The notes below the pieces were generated by a model, which saw only the letters and a program-made list of their open reading frames with translations, did no database searches and was not told the DNA's origin. Shown here piece by piece: positions 7,756 to 16,995 of a stretch of 32,743 nucleotides of DNA. Every line of letters starts with the position of its first letter. Position 1 is the stretch's first letter. The stretch lies in the NCBI RefSeq assembly GCF_019745455.1, contig NZ_JAIETD010000136.1:1-32743 (forward strand), written 5' to 3'. The translations under genes and the position numbers were made by a program. The stretch is from Methylobacterium sp. (GTDB lineage Bacteria > Pseudomonadota > Alphaproteobacteria > Rhizobiales > Beijerinckiaceae).

Positions 7756-9183
7756 CCCGTCCACATCCAGATGCGCCTCGAGATGCGCAGCGAGTGCGTC
7801 GAGCGTCTCCTCCACTCCGGCATCGTAGCCGGTATCGGAGGATGCCACGCCGAGGTTTGCCAAGAACGCCGCACGAAACCCGTCGTCACGGAACATGCCG
7901 TGCAGGTAGCTTCCCACGATGTGCCCGTCTGCGCTGACCGCGCCTTCGGGGGCAGCGTCCACATGGGCGAAGGGCCGAGCGCGGTCGGGGCCGCCGGTCT
8001 CGCCGATATGGATCTCGTAGCCATGGAAGCCCACGCCGCTTGCCAGGTGGATCGCAGCGACTTCGGTCAGCCGCTTCTTCGGTGTCATGATCGTCGACAC
8101 ATCGAGCAGGCCGAGCCCCGGATCGGCCCCCGCCGGACCTTCGATGCCCTCCGGGTCCGCCACCTCGCGCCCCAGCATCTGATAGCCGCCGCAAATGCCC
8201 AGGACATGCCCGCCGCGCCGGACATGGGCGGCGAGGTCCACGTCCCAGCCCTGCGCGCGCAGAAAGGCCAGATCGCCCCGCGTCGATTTCGTGCCCGGCA
8301 GAATCACCAGATCCGCGTCGCCCGGGATCGCGCGGCCGGGGCCGAGCATCGTCAACCGCACGCCGGGCTCCTGCGCCAGGGGGTCGAGATCGTCGAAATT
8401 GGCGATCCGGCTGAGGGCGAGGCAGACGATGTGCAGCCCCGTCTCGCGGCGCGGCGCGGAGAGGTCGAGCGCGTCCTCTGCGGGCAGTCGCCACGCGTCG
8501 GGAAACCAGGGGCAGACACCGTAACCGCGCCAGCCGGTGCGCTGCTCGATCATCCGGTAGCCGTCATCAAAGAGGGAAGGGTCGCCCCGGAAGCGGTTGA
8601 TGAGGAACCCGGCGACCATCGCCGCATCGCCTGCGTCGATCACCGACTGGGTGCCAACGATCTGCGCGATGACGCCGCCGCGGTCGATGTCGCCCGCGAG
8701 GATCACGGGCACGTCCGCCGCCCGTGCAAAGCCCATGTTGGCGATATCGCCCGCGCGCAGGTTGACCTCCGCCGGACTGCCCGCACCCTCGACGAGGATC
8801 AGGTCATGGGCGGTTTTCAGGCGCTGGAAGCTCTCCAACACCTTTTCCAGCAGCTGCGGCTTGAGGCGCTGGTACTCTCGCGCCTTCGCGGTGGTGAGCC
8901 GGTGCCCCTGCACGATCACTTGCGCGCCCACATCCGTCTCGGGCTTCAGCAGCACCGGGTTCATGTCGGTATGAAGCGGCAGGCCCGCCGCCAGAGCCTG
9001 CAACGCCTGCGCCCGCCCGATCTCGCCCCCGTCGGCGGTGACTGCGGCATTATTCGACATGTTCTGCGGCTTGAACGGCGCGACCGACAGGCCCCGATTG
9101 CGCGCCGCGCGACAGAGGCCGGCAACGAGGAGCGACTTGCCGACGTTACTGCCGGTGCCCTGGATCATCAGCGCGCGGGGCAT
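7735..9183 (-). CDS. cobQ: Cobyric acid synthase
   Basis: CobQ amidates side chains b, d, e and g of adenosylcobyrinate a,c-diamide using glutamine and ATP. The 482 residues begin MPRALMIQGTGSNVGKS, with the P-loop at 9-17, then FKPQNMSNNAAV. The C-terminal class I glutamine amidotransferase-like domain has the catalytic Cys in VLGICGGYQMLG and His in GSYLHGMF. The length is typical. The start at 9183 places the P-loop at the right distance; longer frames run antisense through the next gene. It is the last gene of the cobO-DUF1289-cobQ operon and converges on cobC. Confidence 0.96.
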   Translation of the reverse strand: MPRALMIQGTGSNVGKSLLVAGLCRAARNRGLSVAPFKPQNMSNNAAVTADGGEIGRAQALQALAAGLPLHTDMNPVLLKPETDVGAQVIVQGHRLTTAKAREYQRLKPQLLEKVLESFQRLKTAHDLILVEGAGSPAEVNLRAGDIANMGFARAADVPVILAGDIDRGGVIAQIVGTQSVIDAGDAAMVAGFLINRFRGDPSLFDDGYRMIEQRTGWRGYGVCPWFPDAWRLPAEDALDLSAPRRETGLHIVCLALSRIANFDDLDPLAQEPGVRLTMLGPGRAIPGDADLVILPGTKSTRGDLAFLRAQGWDVDLAAHVRRGGHVLGICGGYQMLGREVADPEGIEGPAGADPGLGLLDVSTIMTPKKRLTEVAAIHLASGVGFHGYEIHIGETGGPDRARPFAHVDAAPEGAVSADGHIVGSYLHGMFRDDGFRAAFLANLGVASSDTGYDAGVEETLDALAAHLEAHLDVDGLLAAAR

Positions 9184-9187
9184 CGCG

Positions 9188-10075
9188 TCAGCCGGGATAG
9201 AAAAGGGCCGACAGCACGTAGCCCTTCGGCAGCGGCACGGTCGGTGGCGTATCGAATCCCTGCGCGATGTGGTCGGGGAGCAGGTGGGTGTGCGGGCCGT
9301 CGGGTGAGGTGCCGCCGGGTGGCGGGATGATCGCATCGACCTCGGCGCGCAGGCAGGGCGCCTCGATCACGCGGACGGGGCTGGCTGTCAGAACGGAAAT
9401 CCCGATCTTGCCGAGACAGGCGGGCCAGGGCGTGCCGGTATGCGGCGTGATCGCCTCTGCCAGATCATCGGCGCAGCGGATCGTGAAGCGTGCCGCGCGT
9501 CGGCCAAGGCCGAGGTCGAACCGCCGCCCGCCCGCGTCACGGGGCAGAAGGCTGTCGGCGTCCGGCCCAAGATCGGTCAGATCCGACGGCCCCCGGGGCC
9601 CTGCGCGCCCGAACGGCACGGCAAGCGCGATCAGCGGCGCACGTTCGGGCCGGGCGATCTCGAAGGCGGTGAGATAGGGCGCTCCCTCCAGCCGCAATCC
9701 GGCGCGGCTTGTCCTGATGGACAGAACGCCATCATTGCGGCTTGCCTCGAACGGTTCGTCCGCTTCGCGCATGACCTCGGCCACCGCACCATAGACGCCT
9801 GCAACGAACGTTCCAGAGGCCCCGGCGAAGCGCATCTCGACCTCGTCCGGGAGCCGCTCACCTTGCCAGTCGAGACGCCGGACCGACAGGCCCATGGCCG
9901 CCGCGCGGGCGGGGAGGGCCGCCCAGACGCCCGCGCGATGATCTTCGCTCGCACTGCCCCAGGCGGCGATCTCGTCCAGCGTGCGCACGCAGCCGGTGCA
10001 AAGACCTTTCGCCTCGTCGATCACGCAGACGCCGATACAGGGACTCGCCGGAGGGCGGCGGGCCGGCGCTGTCAT
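9188..10075 (-). CDS. DUF1289 domain fused to an unrecognised C-terminal domain
   Basis: The 295-residue protein starts at ATG 10075, which overlaps the cobO stop by 1 nt. Residues about 9-60 are a DUF1289 domain: SPCIGVCVID, then GLCTGCVRTLDEIAAW, with four Cys in a metal-binding-like arrangement. The remaining 230 residues belong to no family I can name. They contain a Cys in TPWPACLGKIGI and a conserved-looking end with GPHTHLLPDH and GYVLSALFYPG. There is no signal peptide or membrane segment. Placed 4 nt before cobQ, it is almost certainly co-transcribed with cobO and cobQ. A role in cobalamin synthesis or in handling corrinoid or metal is plausible but unproven. Confidence 0.8.
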   Translation of the reverse strand: MTAPARRPPASPCIGVCVIDEAKGLCTGCVRTLDEIAAWGSASEDHRAGVWAALPARAAAMGLSVRRLDWQGERLPDEVEMRFAGASGTFVAGVYGAVAEVMREADEPFEASRNDGVLSIRTSRAGLRLEGAPYLTAFEIARPERAPLIALAVPFGRAGPRGPSDLTDLGPDADSLLPRDAGGRRFDLGLGRRAARFTIRCADDLAEAITPHTGTPWPACLGKIGISVLTASPVRVIEAPCLRAEVDAIIPPPGGTSPDGPHTHLLPDHIAQGFDTPPTVPLPKGYVLSALFYPG

Positions 10076-10683
10076 CAGAACTCCACCCCCTTCTGCGCCT
10101 TCACGCCGTCCTTGAACGGGTGTTTCGTCAGAGTCATCTCGGTCACGAGGTCGGCGGCCTCGATCAGTTCGGGCTTGGCGTTGCGGCCTGTCAGGCAGAC
10201 ATGGGTCATGCGCGGCTTCTGCGTCAGAAGGAAATCGACCACCTCGTCGATATCGAGGTAATCGTAGCGCAGCGCGATGTTGATCTCGTCCAGTAGGACG
10301 AATTGGATCTCGGGGTCGAGGATCTGTTCCTTCGCGATCCGCCAACCGTTCTGGGCCGCCGCGACGTCCCGTTCGCGATCCTGCGTTTCCCATGTGAAGC
10401 CCTCGCCCGAGACGAAGAACCGGCACTCATTCGCGAATCGCTCCCGCAGGAAGGTCTTTTCGCCGGTCTCCCAGTTGCCCTTGATGAACTGGACGACCGC
10501 GCATGGCATCCCGTGGGCGATGCAGCGCATGATCATGCCGAAGCCCGACGACGATTTGCCCTTGCCCGCGCCGGTGTGCACGATGATCAGACCCTTTTCC
10601 TCGGTCTTGGTCTTCATCATTTCGTCGCGCGCGGCCTTGATACGCTTCATCTTTTCGTTGTGGCGAAGGGTCACGTCATCCAT
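10075..10683 (-). CDS. cobO: Corrinoid adenosyltransferase
   Basis: CobO (BtuR/CobA-type ATP:corrinoid adenosyltransferase) adds the upper adenosyl ligand to the reduced cobalt. The 202 residues carry the P-loop GAGKGKSSSGFG at 38-49, then VQFIKGNWETGE, LDEINIALRYDYLD and LTGRNAKPELIEAAD. The length is standard. ATG 10683 has AGGAG 9 nt upstream. It is the first gene of a three-gene minus-strand operon and is divergent from the riboswitch-led operon, with about 55 nt between its start and the riboswitch. The reductase CobR that prepares the substrate is not encoded here. Confidence 0.96.
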   Translation of the reverse strand: MDDVTLRHNEKMKRIKAARDEMMKTKTEEKGLIIVHTGAGKGKSSSGFGMIMRCIAHGMPCAVVQFIKGNWETGEKTFLRERFANECRFFVSGEGFTWETQDRERDVAAAQNGWRIAKEQILDPEIQFVLLDEINIALRYDYLDIDEVVDFLLTQKPRMTHVCLTGRNAKPELIEAADLVTEMTLTKHPFKDGVKAQKGVEF

Positions 10684-10702
10684 GGGCGGAGCTCCTCTAA
10701 TC

Positions 10703-10732
10703 TTGACAGGGGCGGGCGGGCCTGAGCATCTG
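10703..10732 (+). promoter_or_regulatory. Candidate promoter of the riboswitch-led cob operon
   Basis: A perfect TTGACA sits at 10703-10708. A weak -10-like segment (CATCTG) follows 17-18 nt later, which would place the transcript start almost exactly at the beginning of the cobalamin riboswitch. The same geometry is seen before the second riboswitch. Confidence 0.45.
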
Positions 10733-10738
10733 GGCATG

Positions 10739-10927
10739 CTGGTGCCTGTGCTAACAGGTGAAAAGGGAATGCGCGAGGTCTGAAAGTCCGGGCCGAACCG
10801 CAGCCGCCCCCGCGACCGTGACCGGAGAGGGCGCCCGATGGCCACTGACCTGTGACGGGTCGGGAAGGCCGGGCGACCGACAGGAAGGCGACTGCCTCCT
10901 GACATCCGTAAGCCGGGAGACCTGCCA
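10739..10927 (+). ncRNA. Cobalamin riboswitch
   Basis: This leader has the ordered elements of the B12 (AdoCbl) riboswitch: the opening CTGGTGCC, GGTGAAAAGGGAATGCG, the core AGCCGCCCCCGCGACCGTGA, GCCACTG, GGGAAGGCCGGGCGAC, and the B12 box AAGCCGGGAGACCTGCC at 10910-10926. Binding of cobalamin would reduce expression of the downstream DUF1636-cobW-cobN operon. About 100 nt separate it from the first start codon. There GCTCC (10993-10997) could pair with GGAGC of the ribosome binding site at 11022-11026, suggesting control of translation. No terminator with a U-run is seen. The opposite-strand cobO operon is not under this element. Confidence 0.95.
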
Positions 10928-11030
10928 GCGCGACGACTGAACCCGGGCGGGGTGCCCCGGTGTCGGACTGGCGGCAGCTTTGCCGTCCATCCGCTCCGTG
11001 CCCGCGTCCGCCCGACGAATGGGAGCATGC

Positions 11031-11426
11031 ATGGCGCACCTGTCATCCCGAGTGGAACTCCTCGTCTGCACCCGCTGCCGGCAGGGACAGGACGTGTCTG
11101 AGGATGCCGAACGTCCCGGTGCGACACTCTTTCGTCGACTGAGCGAGTCGGGCCTTGATGGCGTGGCCATCACACCGGTCGAATGCCTATCGAATTGTTC
11201 GCAGGGCTGCACCATCGCGCTCCGTGGACCGGGGCGCTGGACTTATGTTTACGGAAACTTCGATCCACTCGACCATCCGGACACGATCCGCGAAGGCGCC
11301 CTCAAATACGCCGCGACGACCGACGGTCTCGTGCCTTGGCGCGAACGCCCCGAACACTTCCGCAAGAACTGCATCGCGCGCATCCCGCCGCTCGATCCTG
11401 TCGCGCCCAACCTTGGAGAGACCTGA
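11031..11426 (+). CDS. DUF1636 family Cys-rich protein (first copy)
   Basis: The 131-residue soluble protein has Cys13, Cys16, Cys52, Cys56 and Cys60 (CTRC, then ECLSNCSQGC), reminiscent of thioredoxin-like [2Fe-2S] ferredoxins. It ends with RKNCIARIPPLDP. It matches the DUF1636 family, which I know as a frequent neighbour of cobW and cob genes; the biochemical role is not known. ATG 11031 has GGGAG 5 nt upstream; an ATG at 10980 lacks such a site. It is the first gene after the riboswitch, with cobW starting 1 nt after its stop. A metal-binding or electron-transfer role in cobalt insertion is a guess. Confidence 0.85.
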   Translation: MAHLSSRVELLVCTRCRQGQDVSEDAERPGATLFRRLSESGLDGVAITPVECLSNCSQGCTIALRGPGRWTYVYGNFDPLDHPDTIREGALKYAATTDGLVPWRERPEHFRKNCIARIPPLDPVAPNLGET

Positions 11427-11427
11427 C

Positions 11428-12495
11428 ATGGCCAGCCCCGAAAACAATCTCGAGAAACTCCCCGTCACCGTCATCACCGGCTTCCTCGGCTCGGGGAAAA
11501 CCACGCTGATCTCGCATCTGATGAAGAACCCCGGCGGAAAGCGGCTGGCAATCGTCGTCAATGAGTTCGGCGATGTCGGCGTCGATGGCGAGATCCTGAA
11601 GGGTTGCGCGATCCCCGATTGCCCGGCGGAAAACATCGTGGAACTGGCCAACGGCTGCATCTGCTGCACCGTGGCGGACGATTTCATCCCGACGATCGAG
11701 GCGCTGATGGCGCTTGATCCGCGCCCGGATCACATTCTGATCGAGACCTCGGGCCTTGCGCTACCGAAGCCTCTGCTGAAGGCGTTCGACTGGCCCGGCA
11801 TCCGCTCGAAGATCACGGTGGACGGGGTCATCGCGCTGGCCGATGCCGAGGCTGTTGCGGCGGGACGCTTCGCGCCCAACGTCGCGGCGGTGGACGCGCA
11901 GCGGATGGCCGACGAGAGCATCGACCACGAGACGCCGCTTTCCGAGGTGTTCGAGGACCAGATCTCCTGCGCCGACATCGTGCTTCTGACCAAGCCAGAC
12001 CTCGCCGGACCCGAGGGCGTGGCCAGGGCCAAGGCTTTGATCGAGGCCGAGGCACCACGCCCTCTACCGATCATCGAGGTGGCCGAGGGCGCCGTCGATC
12101 CCCGTGTGATCCTAGGGCTCGGGGCTGCCGCCGAGGACGACATGGACGCGCGCCCAAGCCACCATGACGGGCATGAGGACCACGAGCATGACGATTTCGA
12201 CAGCGTGGTCATCGACATCCCAGAGATCACCGATCCGGCGGAGCTCGTTGCGCGGATCTCCGCGCTGGCCGAGCGGCAGAACATCCTGCGCGTCAAGGGC
12301 TATGCGGCGGTTTCGGGCAAGCCCATGCGCCTTCTGGTGCAGGCTGTGGGCGCACGGGTGCGCCACCAGTACGACCGCCCCTGGAAGCCCGAGGAGGGGC
12401 GACGCGGTCGGCTTGTGGTCATCGCAGAGCACGACGATGTCGACGCTGCCGCGATCCGGGGTATTCTGGTGCCGGACGCGCAGGCCGCCGAATAG
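11428..12495 (+). CDS. cobW: CobW GTPase, putative cobalt chaperone
   Basis: This 355-residue protein belongs to the COG0523 family of metal-delivering G3E GTPases. It has the P-loop GFLGSGKTT at 18-26, the metal-binding motif CICC at 77-80 (NGCICCTV), a VLLTKPD segment where the NKxD guanine motif is expected, and a His-rich stretch HHDGHEDHEHDD at about 242-253. The C-terminal CobW domain contains the segment RVKGYAAV. CobW is thought to deliver Co(II) to the CobN chelatase. GGAGAG lies 7 nt before the ATG. It sits between DUF1636 and cobN in the riboswitch-led operon, 28 nt before cobN. Confidence 0.95.
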   Translation: MASPENNLEKLPVTVITGFLGSGKTTLISHLMKNPGGKRLAIVVNEFGDVGVDGEILKGCAIPDCPAENIVELANGCICCTVADDFIPTIEALMALDPRPDHILIETSGLALPKPLLKAFDWPGIRSKITVDGVIALADAEAVAAGRFAPNVAAVDAQRMADESIDHETPLSEVFEDQISCADIVLLTKPDLAGPEGVARAKALIEAEAPRPLPIIEVAEGAVDPRVILGLGAAAEDDMDARPSHHDGHEDHEHDDFDSVVIDIPEITDPAELVARISALAERQNILRVKGYAAVSGKPMRLLVQAVGARVRHQYDRPWKPEEGRRGRLVVIAEHDDVDAAAIRGILVPDAQAAE

Positions 12496-12523
12496 GGTTT
12501 GAAAGCAACGGCGGGACGCCTGA

Positions 12524-15500
12524 ATGCATGTCATCTTCCGCGAAAGCCACGGGCTCGAGGAAAACGAGACGCCGACCGATCTGGGGCAATCGCCCGCAGA
12601 CCTTGTCGTGCTGTCCTTCTCCGACAGCGACCTCGGCGCTTTCGCGGCAGGCTGGCACCGGGGTGGCGGGCCCGAGGGGCGGTTGCCGACGCTTCGGCTT
12701 GCCAACATCGCGGCGCTCAAGCATCCGCTGTCCGTCGATACCTATGTCGAGCAGACGCTGGAGGGCGCGAAGGGCATCCTGATGCGCTTGATCGGCGGCG
12801 TTCCCTACTGGCCTTATGGGTTGCAGCAGATCGAAGCACTGGCACGGGCGAAGGGCATCGCGCTGGCCGTCCTGCCCGCCGATGGACGCCCCGATGCGCG
12901 GCTCGATGCGGTCTCGACCGTGCCTGCCTCGACGTTGCGCCGCCTCACGCATCTCTGCGACACGGGCGGCGCGGTGGCGGCTCAGGCTGCGCTGGCGCAG
13001 ATGGCCTTGGCGGCGGGCCTCTATGCCGGGCCGGTGCCGGGGGCGAAGACCCTGCCGCAGGTGGGGGCCTGGACGCCCGAGGATGGCGTCTGCTGTCCGG
13101 CCCCGATCCGCTTCACCGAAGGCGTACCGCTGGTGCTGGTGGTGTTCTACCGCTCCTACCTCGTCGCGGCCGACCTCGCGCCAATCGAGGCGCTGTTCGC
13201 AGCCCTGCGCGACCGCGGGTTCCGGGCGCTCGGCCTCTTCGCGCCGTCACTCAAGGCACCCGGCGCGCGGGAATGGCTGGAGGGACAACTGCGCGGGCTC
13301 GGTCCGGCGTCCATCGTCAACGCCACCTCCTTCTCGGGGCGCGGCGATGCGGGCACGTCACCACTCGATGCGGCGGGCGTGCCGGTGTTCCAGGTCGCGC
13401 TGGCCACATCGACACGGAAAGCGTGGACCGAGGCGGAGCGCGGGTTGTCGCCCGCCGACCTCGCCATGCACGTGGTCCTGCCGGAGGTGGATGGACGGCT
13501 CTTCGCCGGGGTCGCCTCGTTCAAGGAGCCAGGGGAGCGCGACACGCATCTGCAGTTCGCACGATATGCCCATTCGCCCGAGGCGGGCAGGATCGCCGCC
13601 ATCGCCGACCGGGTCGCGGCCTGGCACCGGCTGTCCGTCACGCAGCCCGGCGACCGGCGCGTGACGCTCGTGCTCTCGACCTATCCGGGGCGCGACTGGA
13701 ACATGGCCCACGCCGTGGGCCTCGACGCGCTGGCCTCGGCCGAAGCGATCCTTTCCGATCTGGCCGAGACAGGGCACGAGGTTGCACCCGGCGCGCCGTT
13801 GCACGAGGAGCTTTCAACCGAGCGTATTCACTGGCCGATGCGGGATTACCGCGCCGCGCTGGCCAAGCTGCCGCAGAGCCTCCGTGATGATCTGGACGCC
13901 GCCTGGGGGTCGCCAGAAGACGACGCCGACGCTGGCCCTGACGGCTTCGCCTTCGCCGCCGTCCGGCGCGGCAATGCGCTGGTGGCGTTGCAACCCGAGC
14001 GCGGCATGCCCAAGACCCGCGAGAATGACTACCACGACCTGTCTCGCGTGCCGCGCCATGCCTATGTCGCCTTCTATCTCTGGCTTCGGAAGCAGACCGA
14101 CGCGCTTATCCATATCGGCGCCCATGGCACGCTCGAATGGCTGCCGGGCAAGGCGGTGGCCCTGTCCGAGGCCTGCTGGCCCGAGGTGCTGATCGGTGAT
14201 TTGCCGGTGATTTACCCCTTCATCGTCAACGACCCCGGCGAGGCGGCTCAGGCCAAGCGGCGCATCGGCGCCGTGACCATCGGGCATATCCCGCCGCCGC
14301 TGAAAGCGTCGCGAACCCCGCAAAGGCTCGCCCGTCTCGAGGCACTGCTCGACGAGTTCTCCAATGCTGACGGCCTCGACCCTCGCCGCCGTGACCGGCT
14401 GATGTCCGATATCCGCGACGAAGCGCGGGCTCTCGGCGTCGAAAGCGATCTGGGCATCGAGGCCGCCTCCTGCCCGGCCGAGGCGATCACACGGATCGAC
14501 CGCTTCGTCTGCGACGTGAAGGAAAGCCAGTTCGGCGACGGGCTGCATGTCTGGGGGCGGGGGCCGGCCGCGCAAGGCGCTTTCGACGCCGCAACCTCGG
14601 CCCAAGCCGAGCGGCAGGCGCTGCTCGATGCGCTCTCGGGTCGCCGGATCGAGCCGGGGCCGTCGGGCTCGCCCTATCGCGGTCGGACAGACGTGCTGCC
14701 CACGGGCCGCAATCTCTACACAACCGATCCGCGCAGCGTGCCCACGCGCGCCGCGTTCCGGCAGGGCGTCGCGCTGGCAGACGAGCTGATCCGCCGCCAT
14801 TTGCAGGACGAGGGCGACTGGCCGCGGGCGCTGGTCGTCGATCTCTGGGGATCGACAACCATGCGCACGGCAGGCGAAGAGTTCGCCATGGCGCTGGCGC
14901 TGCTGGGCGTACGCCCGGTCTGGGACGAAGGGTCCGAGCGGGTTTCGGGCATCGAGGTCGTCCCTATCGCCGAGCTCGACCGCCCGCGTATCGACGTGAC
15001 GCTCCGGGTCTCGGGCCTGTTTCGGGACGTGTTCCCGACGCTCTCGGCGCTGTTCCAACAGGCGGTGCGGGTGCTGAGCGCGCGCGACGAGGCGCCCGAC
15101 TGGAACCCTTATGTCGGCCGTGAGGAGGCGCGCGTCTACGGCCCCGCGCCGGGCAGTTTCGGGCTCGGGATGGGGCCGTCGCTGGGCGATTATTCGGAGG
15201 ACGGGCGCCGAGCGGCGGGCGAGGCGTGGCTTGCAGCGTCGGCCTGGGCGCTCGACGGCGAGCGGCAGGTGCGCGACGAAAGCGGCATCTGGCATCGCGT
15301 GGCCAAGGCCGACGCTTTCGTCCACCTCCAGGACCTGCCCGAGACCGATCTCCTGTTGGCCGAGGACTATGCCAGCCACGAGGCGGGTTTTGCCGCGGCA
15401 CAGGGGATCACGGGCGGCGCGGCGCGGCTCTACCATGTCGACAACACCGATCCGTCGCGCCCCCGCGCCCGCGCACTGACCGAGGAGATCGCCCGCGTCG

Positions 15501-15823
15501 TGCAGGCCCGCGCGGCGAACCCGCGCTGGATCCTCGGCATGCGCCGCCACGGGTTCCGCGGCGCCGCCGAGATCGCCGCGACGCTGGAGAACATGGCGGC
15601 CTTCGCGCATCTGGCGGGCGTCGTCGGCCCGCATCTATTCGATCAGTTCTGGGACGCGACACTGGGCGATGCGGATGTGACCGCGTTTCTGGAGGAAGCG
15701 AACCCCGAGGCACTCGCCGCCATGCGCGACCGCTTCACCGAATTGCACGCCGCCGGCCTCTGGCAGTCGCGGCGCAACTCGATCCTGGCAGAGCTGGAGA
15801 CACGATTGGAGACGGGGACATGA
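12524..15823 (+). CDS. cobN: Cobaltochelatase large subunit
   Basis: CobN is the porphyrin-type catalytic subunit of the ATP-dependent aerobic cobaltochelatase, which inserts cobalt into hydrogenobyrinate a,c-diamide. The 1099-residue protein has the family signatures HIGAHGTLEWLPGKAVALS, VIYPFIVNDPGEAAQAKRR and HVWGRGP. It is shorter than the P. denitrificans protein, which I recall as about 1,275 residues, but no domain appears broken. The AAA+ partner subunits CobS and CobT (chelatase) are not in the window. It overlaps cobG by 4 nt. No strong ribosome binding site is seen before ATG 12524. Confidence 0.95.
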   Translation: MHVIFRESHGLEENETPTDLGQSPADLVVLSFSDSDLGAFAAGWHRGGGPEGRLPTLRLANIAALKHPLSVDTYVEQTLEGAKGILMRLIGGVPYWPYGLQQIEALARAKGIALAVLPADGRPDARLDAVSTVPASTLRRLTHLCDTGGAVAAQAALAQMALAAGLYAGPVPGAKTLPQVGAWTPEDGVCCPAPIRFTEGVPLVLVVFYRSYLVAADLAPIEALFAALRDRGFRALGLFAPSLKAPGAREWLEGQLRGLGPASIVNATSFSGRGDAGTSPLDAAGVPVFQVALATSTRKAWTEAERGLSPADLAMHVVLPEVDGRLFAGVASFKEPGERDTHLQFARYAHSPEAGRIAAIADRVAAWHRLSVTQPGDRRVTLVLSTYPGRDWNMAHAVGLDALASAEAILSDLAETGHEVAPGAPLHEELSTERIHWPMRDYRAALAKLPQSLRDDLDAAWGSPEDDADAGPDGFAFAAVRRGNALVALQPERGMPKTRENDYHDLSRVPRHAYVAFYLWLRKQTDALIHIGAHGTLEWLPGKAVALSEACWPEVLIGDLPVIYPFIVNDPGEAAQAKRRIGAVTIGHIPPPLKASRTPQRLARLEALLDEFSNADGLDPRRRDRLMSDIRDEARALGVESDLGIEAASCPAEAITRIDRFVCDVKESQFGDGLHVWGRGPAAQGAFDAATSAQAERQALLDALSGRRIEPGPSGSPYRGRTDVLPTGRNLYTTDPRSVPTRAAFRQGVALADELIRRHLQDEGDWPRALVVDLWGSTTMRTAGEEFAMALALLGVRPVWDEGSERVSGIEVVPIAELDRPRIDVTLRVSGLFRDVFPTLSALFQQAVRVLSARDEAPDWNPYVGREEARVYGPAPGSFGLGMGPSLGDYSEDGRRAAGEAWLAASAWALDGERQVRDESGIWHRVAKADAFVHLQDLPETDLLLAEDYASHEAGFAAAQGITGGAARLYHVDNTDPSRPRARALTEEIARVVQARAANPRWILGMRRHGFRGAAEIAATLENMAAFAHLAGVVGPHLFDQFWDATLGDADVTAFLEEANPEALAAMRDRFTELHAAGLWQSRRNSILAELETRLETGT

Positions 15824-16992
15824 GCGCCCCCGCCATCCGGGGTTGGTGCCCCGGCGCGCACCGGCCGATGCAATCGGGCGACGGACTTGTCGTTCGCGTC
15901 CGACCACCGCTCGGGCGATTGACCGGGGATCAGGCGCGCGGGCTTGCCGCTGCCGCGCGTGCATTCGGGAATGGCCTGATCGACCTGACGAACCGGGCCA
16001 ACCTGCAACTCCGTGGCGTGACCGAGGCGGGGCACGCACCGCTTCTGGTCGCGCTGGCGCGGCTCGGCCTTCTGGACGACGACCCGTCAGCAGAGGGCCG
16101 GCGCAACATCGTGGTCGATCCGTTCCGCGGGCGCAGCGCCGACGACCCTCAAACGCAGATCGCGTCCGCGCTGACCGAAGGGCTGCGCAGGCCCGAATTC
16201 GCGGCCCTGCCTTCGAAATTCGGTTTCGTCGTGGATACCGGGCCAGCCCGTCAACTCGCCGAGGTAAGCGGCGATATCCGCATCGAGGCCGCAAAAGACC
16301 GCCTGATCGTGCGCGCAGACGGCTATGGCACGGGGCGTGAGGCGCAAGGCCCGCGTGATGCAGCAGCCCTGGCCTTCGACCTTGCCCGATGGTTCATCGC
16401 CTCTGGCGGGGTCGGTCCCGATGGGCGCGGACGTATGGCCAGGCACCTCGCGAACGGAACCGGCTTGCCGTCTGGCCTCGTTGGCGCTTCGGTGCCCAAT
16501 CCGGCCGCAACGCCGCCGCAGCCAGGCCCGGTCCCGGGCGGGCTTCTGGTCGCGGCAGCGTTCGGTCAACTGGGTCCCGCCGACCTCGAGGCGCTGGCAG
16601 ACCTCGGAAGTCCGGTGCTCCGGATCACGCCGTGGCGCATGGTCCTTATCCCTGGGGAGCATGACCCGGCCGTGTTCGCGGGCCACCGGACCCTGCTGAC
16701 CGATCCTTCCGACCCGCTCCTGCGGGTCGACGCCTGCACCGGCGCGCCAGCTTGCCCGCAAGCCAGTGTCGAAACCCGCGTGCTGGCGCGTGTCCTGGCC
16801 CGCTACCTGACGCCCGATGCTCGCCTGCATGTCTCGGGCTGCGCCAAGGGCTGTGCCCGGCCCAAGCACACCGATATCACGTTGGTCGGCCATGAAGGCC
16901 GCTTCGATCTTGTCCGGAGCGGCGCACCGTGGGATGACCCCGTGCGCGTTGGGCTCGCACCCGACCATGTGGCGGACTTTTTCGGCGGCTGA
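15820..16992 (+). CDS. cobG: Precorrin-3B synthase
   Basis: CobG is the oxygen-dependent iron-sulfur monooxygenase that turns precorrin-3A into precorrin-3B before ring contraction, the hallmark of the aerobic route. The 390 residues resemble nitrite/sulfite reductases. A CTGAPAC motif (Cys306, Cys312) and SGCAKGCARP (Cys341, Cys345) supply a [4Fe-4S] cluster, and TNRANLQLRG lies near the N-terminus. The ATG overlaps the cobN stop by 4 nt. A long overlapping frame starting in cobN is not real coding sequence before 15820. Confidence 0.93.
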   Translation: MSAPAIRGWCPGAHRPMQSGDGLVVRVRPPLGRLTGDQARGLAAAARAFGNGLIDLTNRANLQLRGVTEAGHAPLLVALARLGLLDDDPSAEGRRNIVVDPFRGRSADDPQTQIASALTEGLRRPEFAALPSKFGFVVDTGPARQLAEVSGDIRIEAAKDRLIVRADGYGTGREAQGPRDAAALAFDLARWFIASGGVGPDGRGRMARHLANGTGLPSGLVGASVPNPAATPPQPGPVPGGLLVAAAFGQLGPADLEALADLGSPVLRITPWRMVLIPGEHDPAVFAGHRTLLTDPSDPLLRVDACTGAPACPQASVETRVLARVLARYLTPDARLHVSGCAKGCARPKHTDITLVGHEGRFDLVRSGAPWDDPVRVGLAPDHVADFFGG

Positions 16993-16995
16993 CCC

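Noticed and set aside
7771..9330. A 519-codon plus-strand open frame opposite cobQ
   Set aside because: It is the complement of cobQ in high-GC DNA, shows no motif, and cobQ has all its catalytic motifs on the other strand.
10928..11030. Riboswitch-controlled rho-independent terminator
   Set aside because: The CGGGG/CCCCG hairpin-like repeat near 10948 has no T-run after it, so termination is not supported.
13814..15634. A 606-codon minus-strand open frame opposite cobN
   Set aside because: This is an antisense shadow produced by GC-rich third positions; no domain or ribosome binding site supports it.
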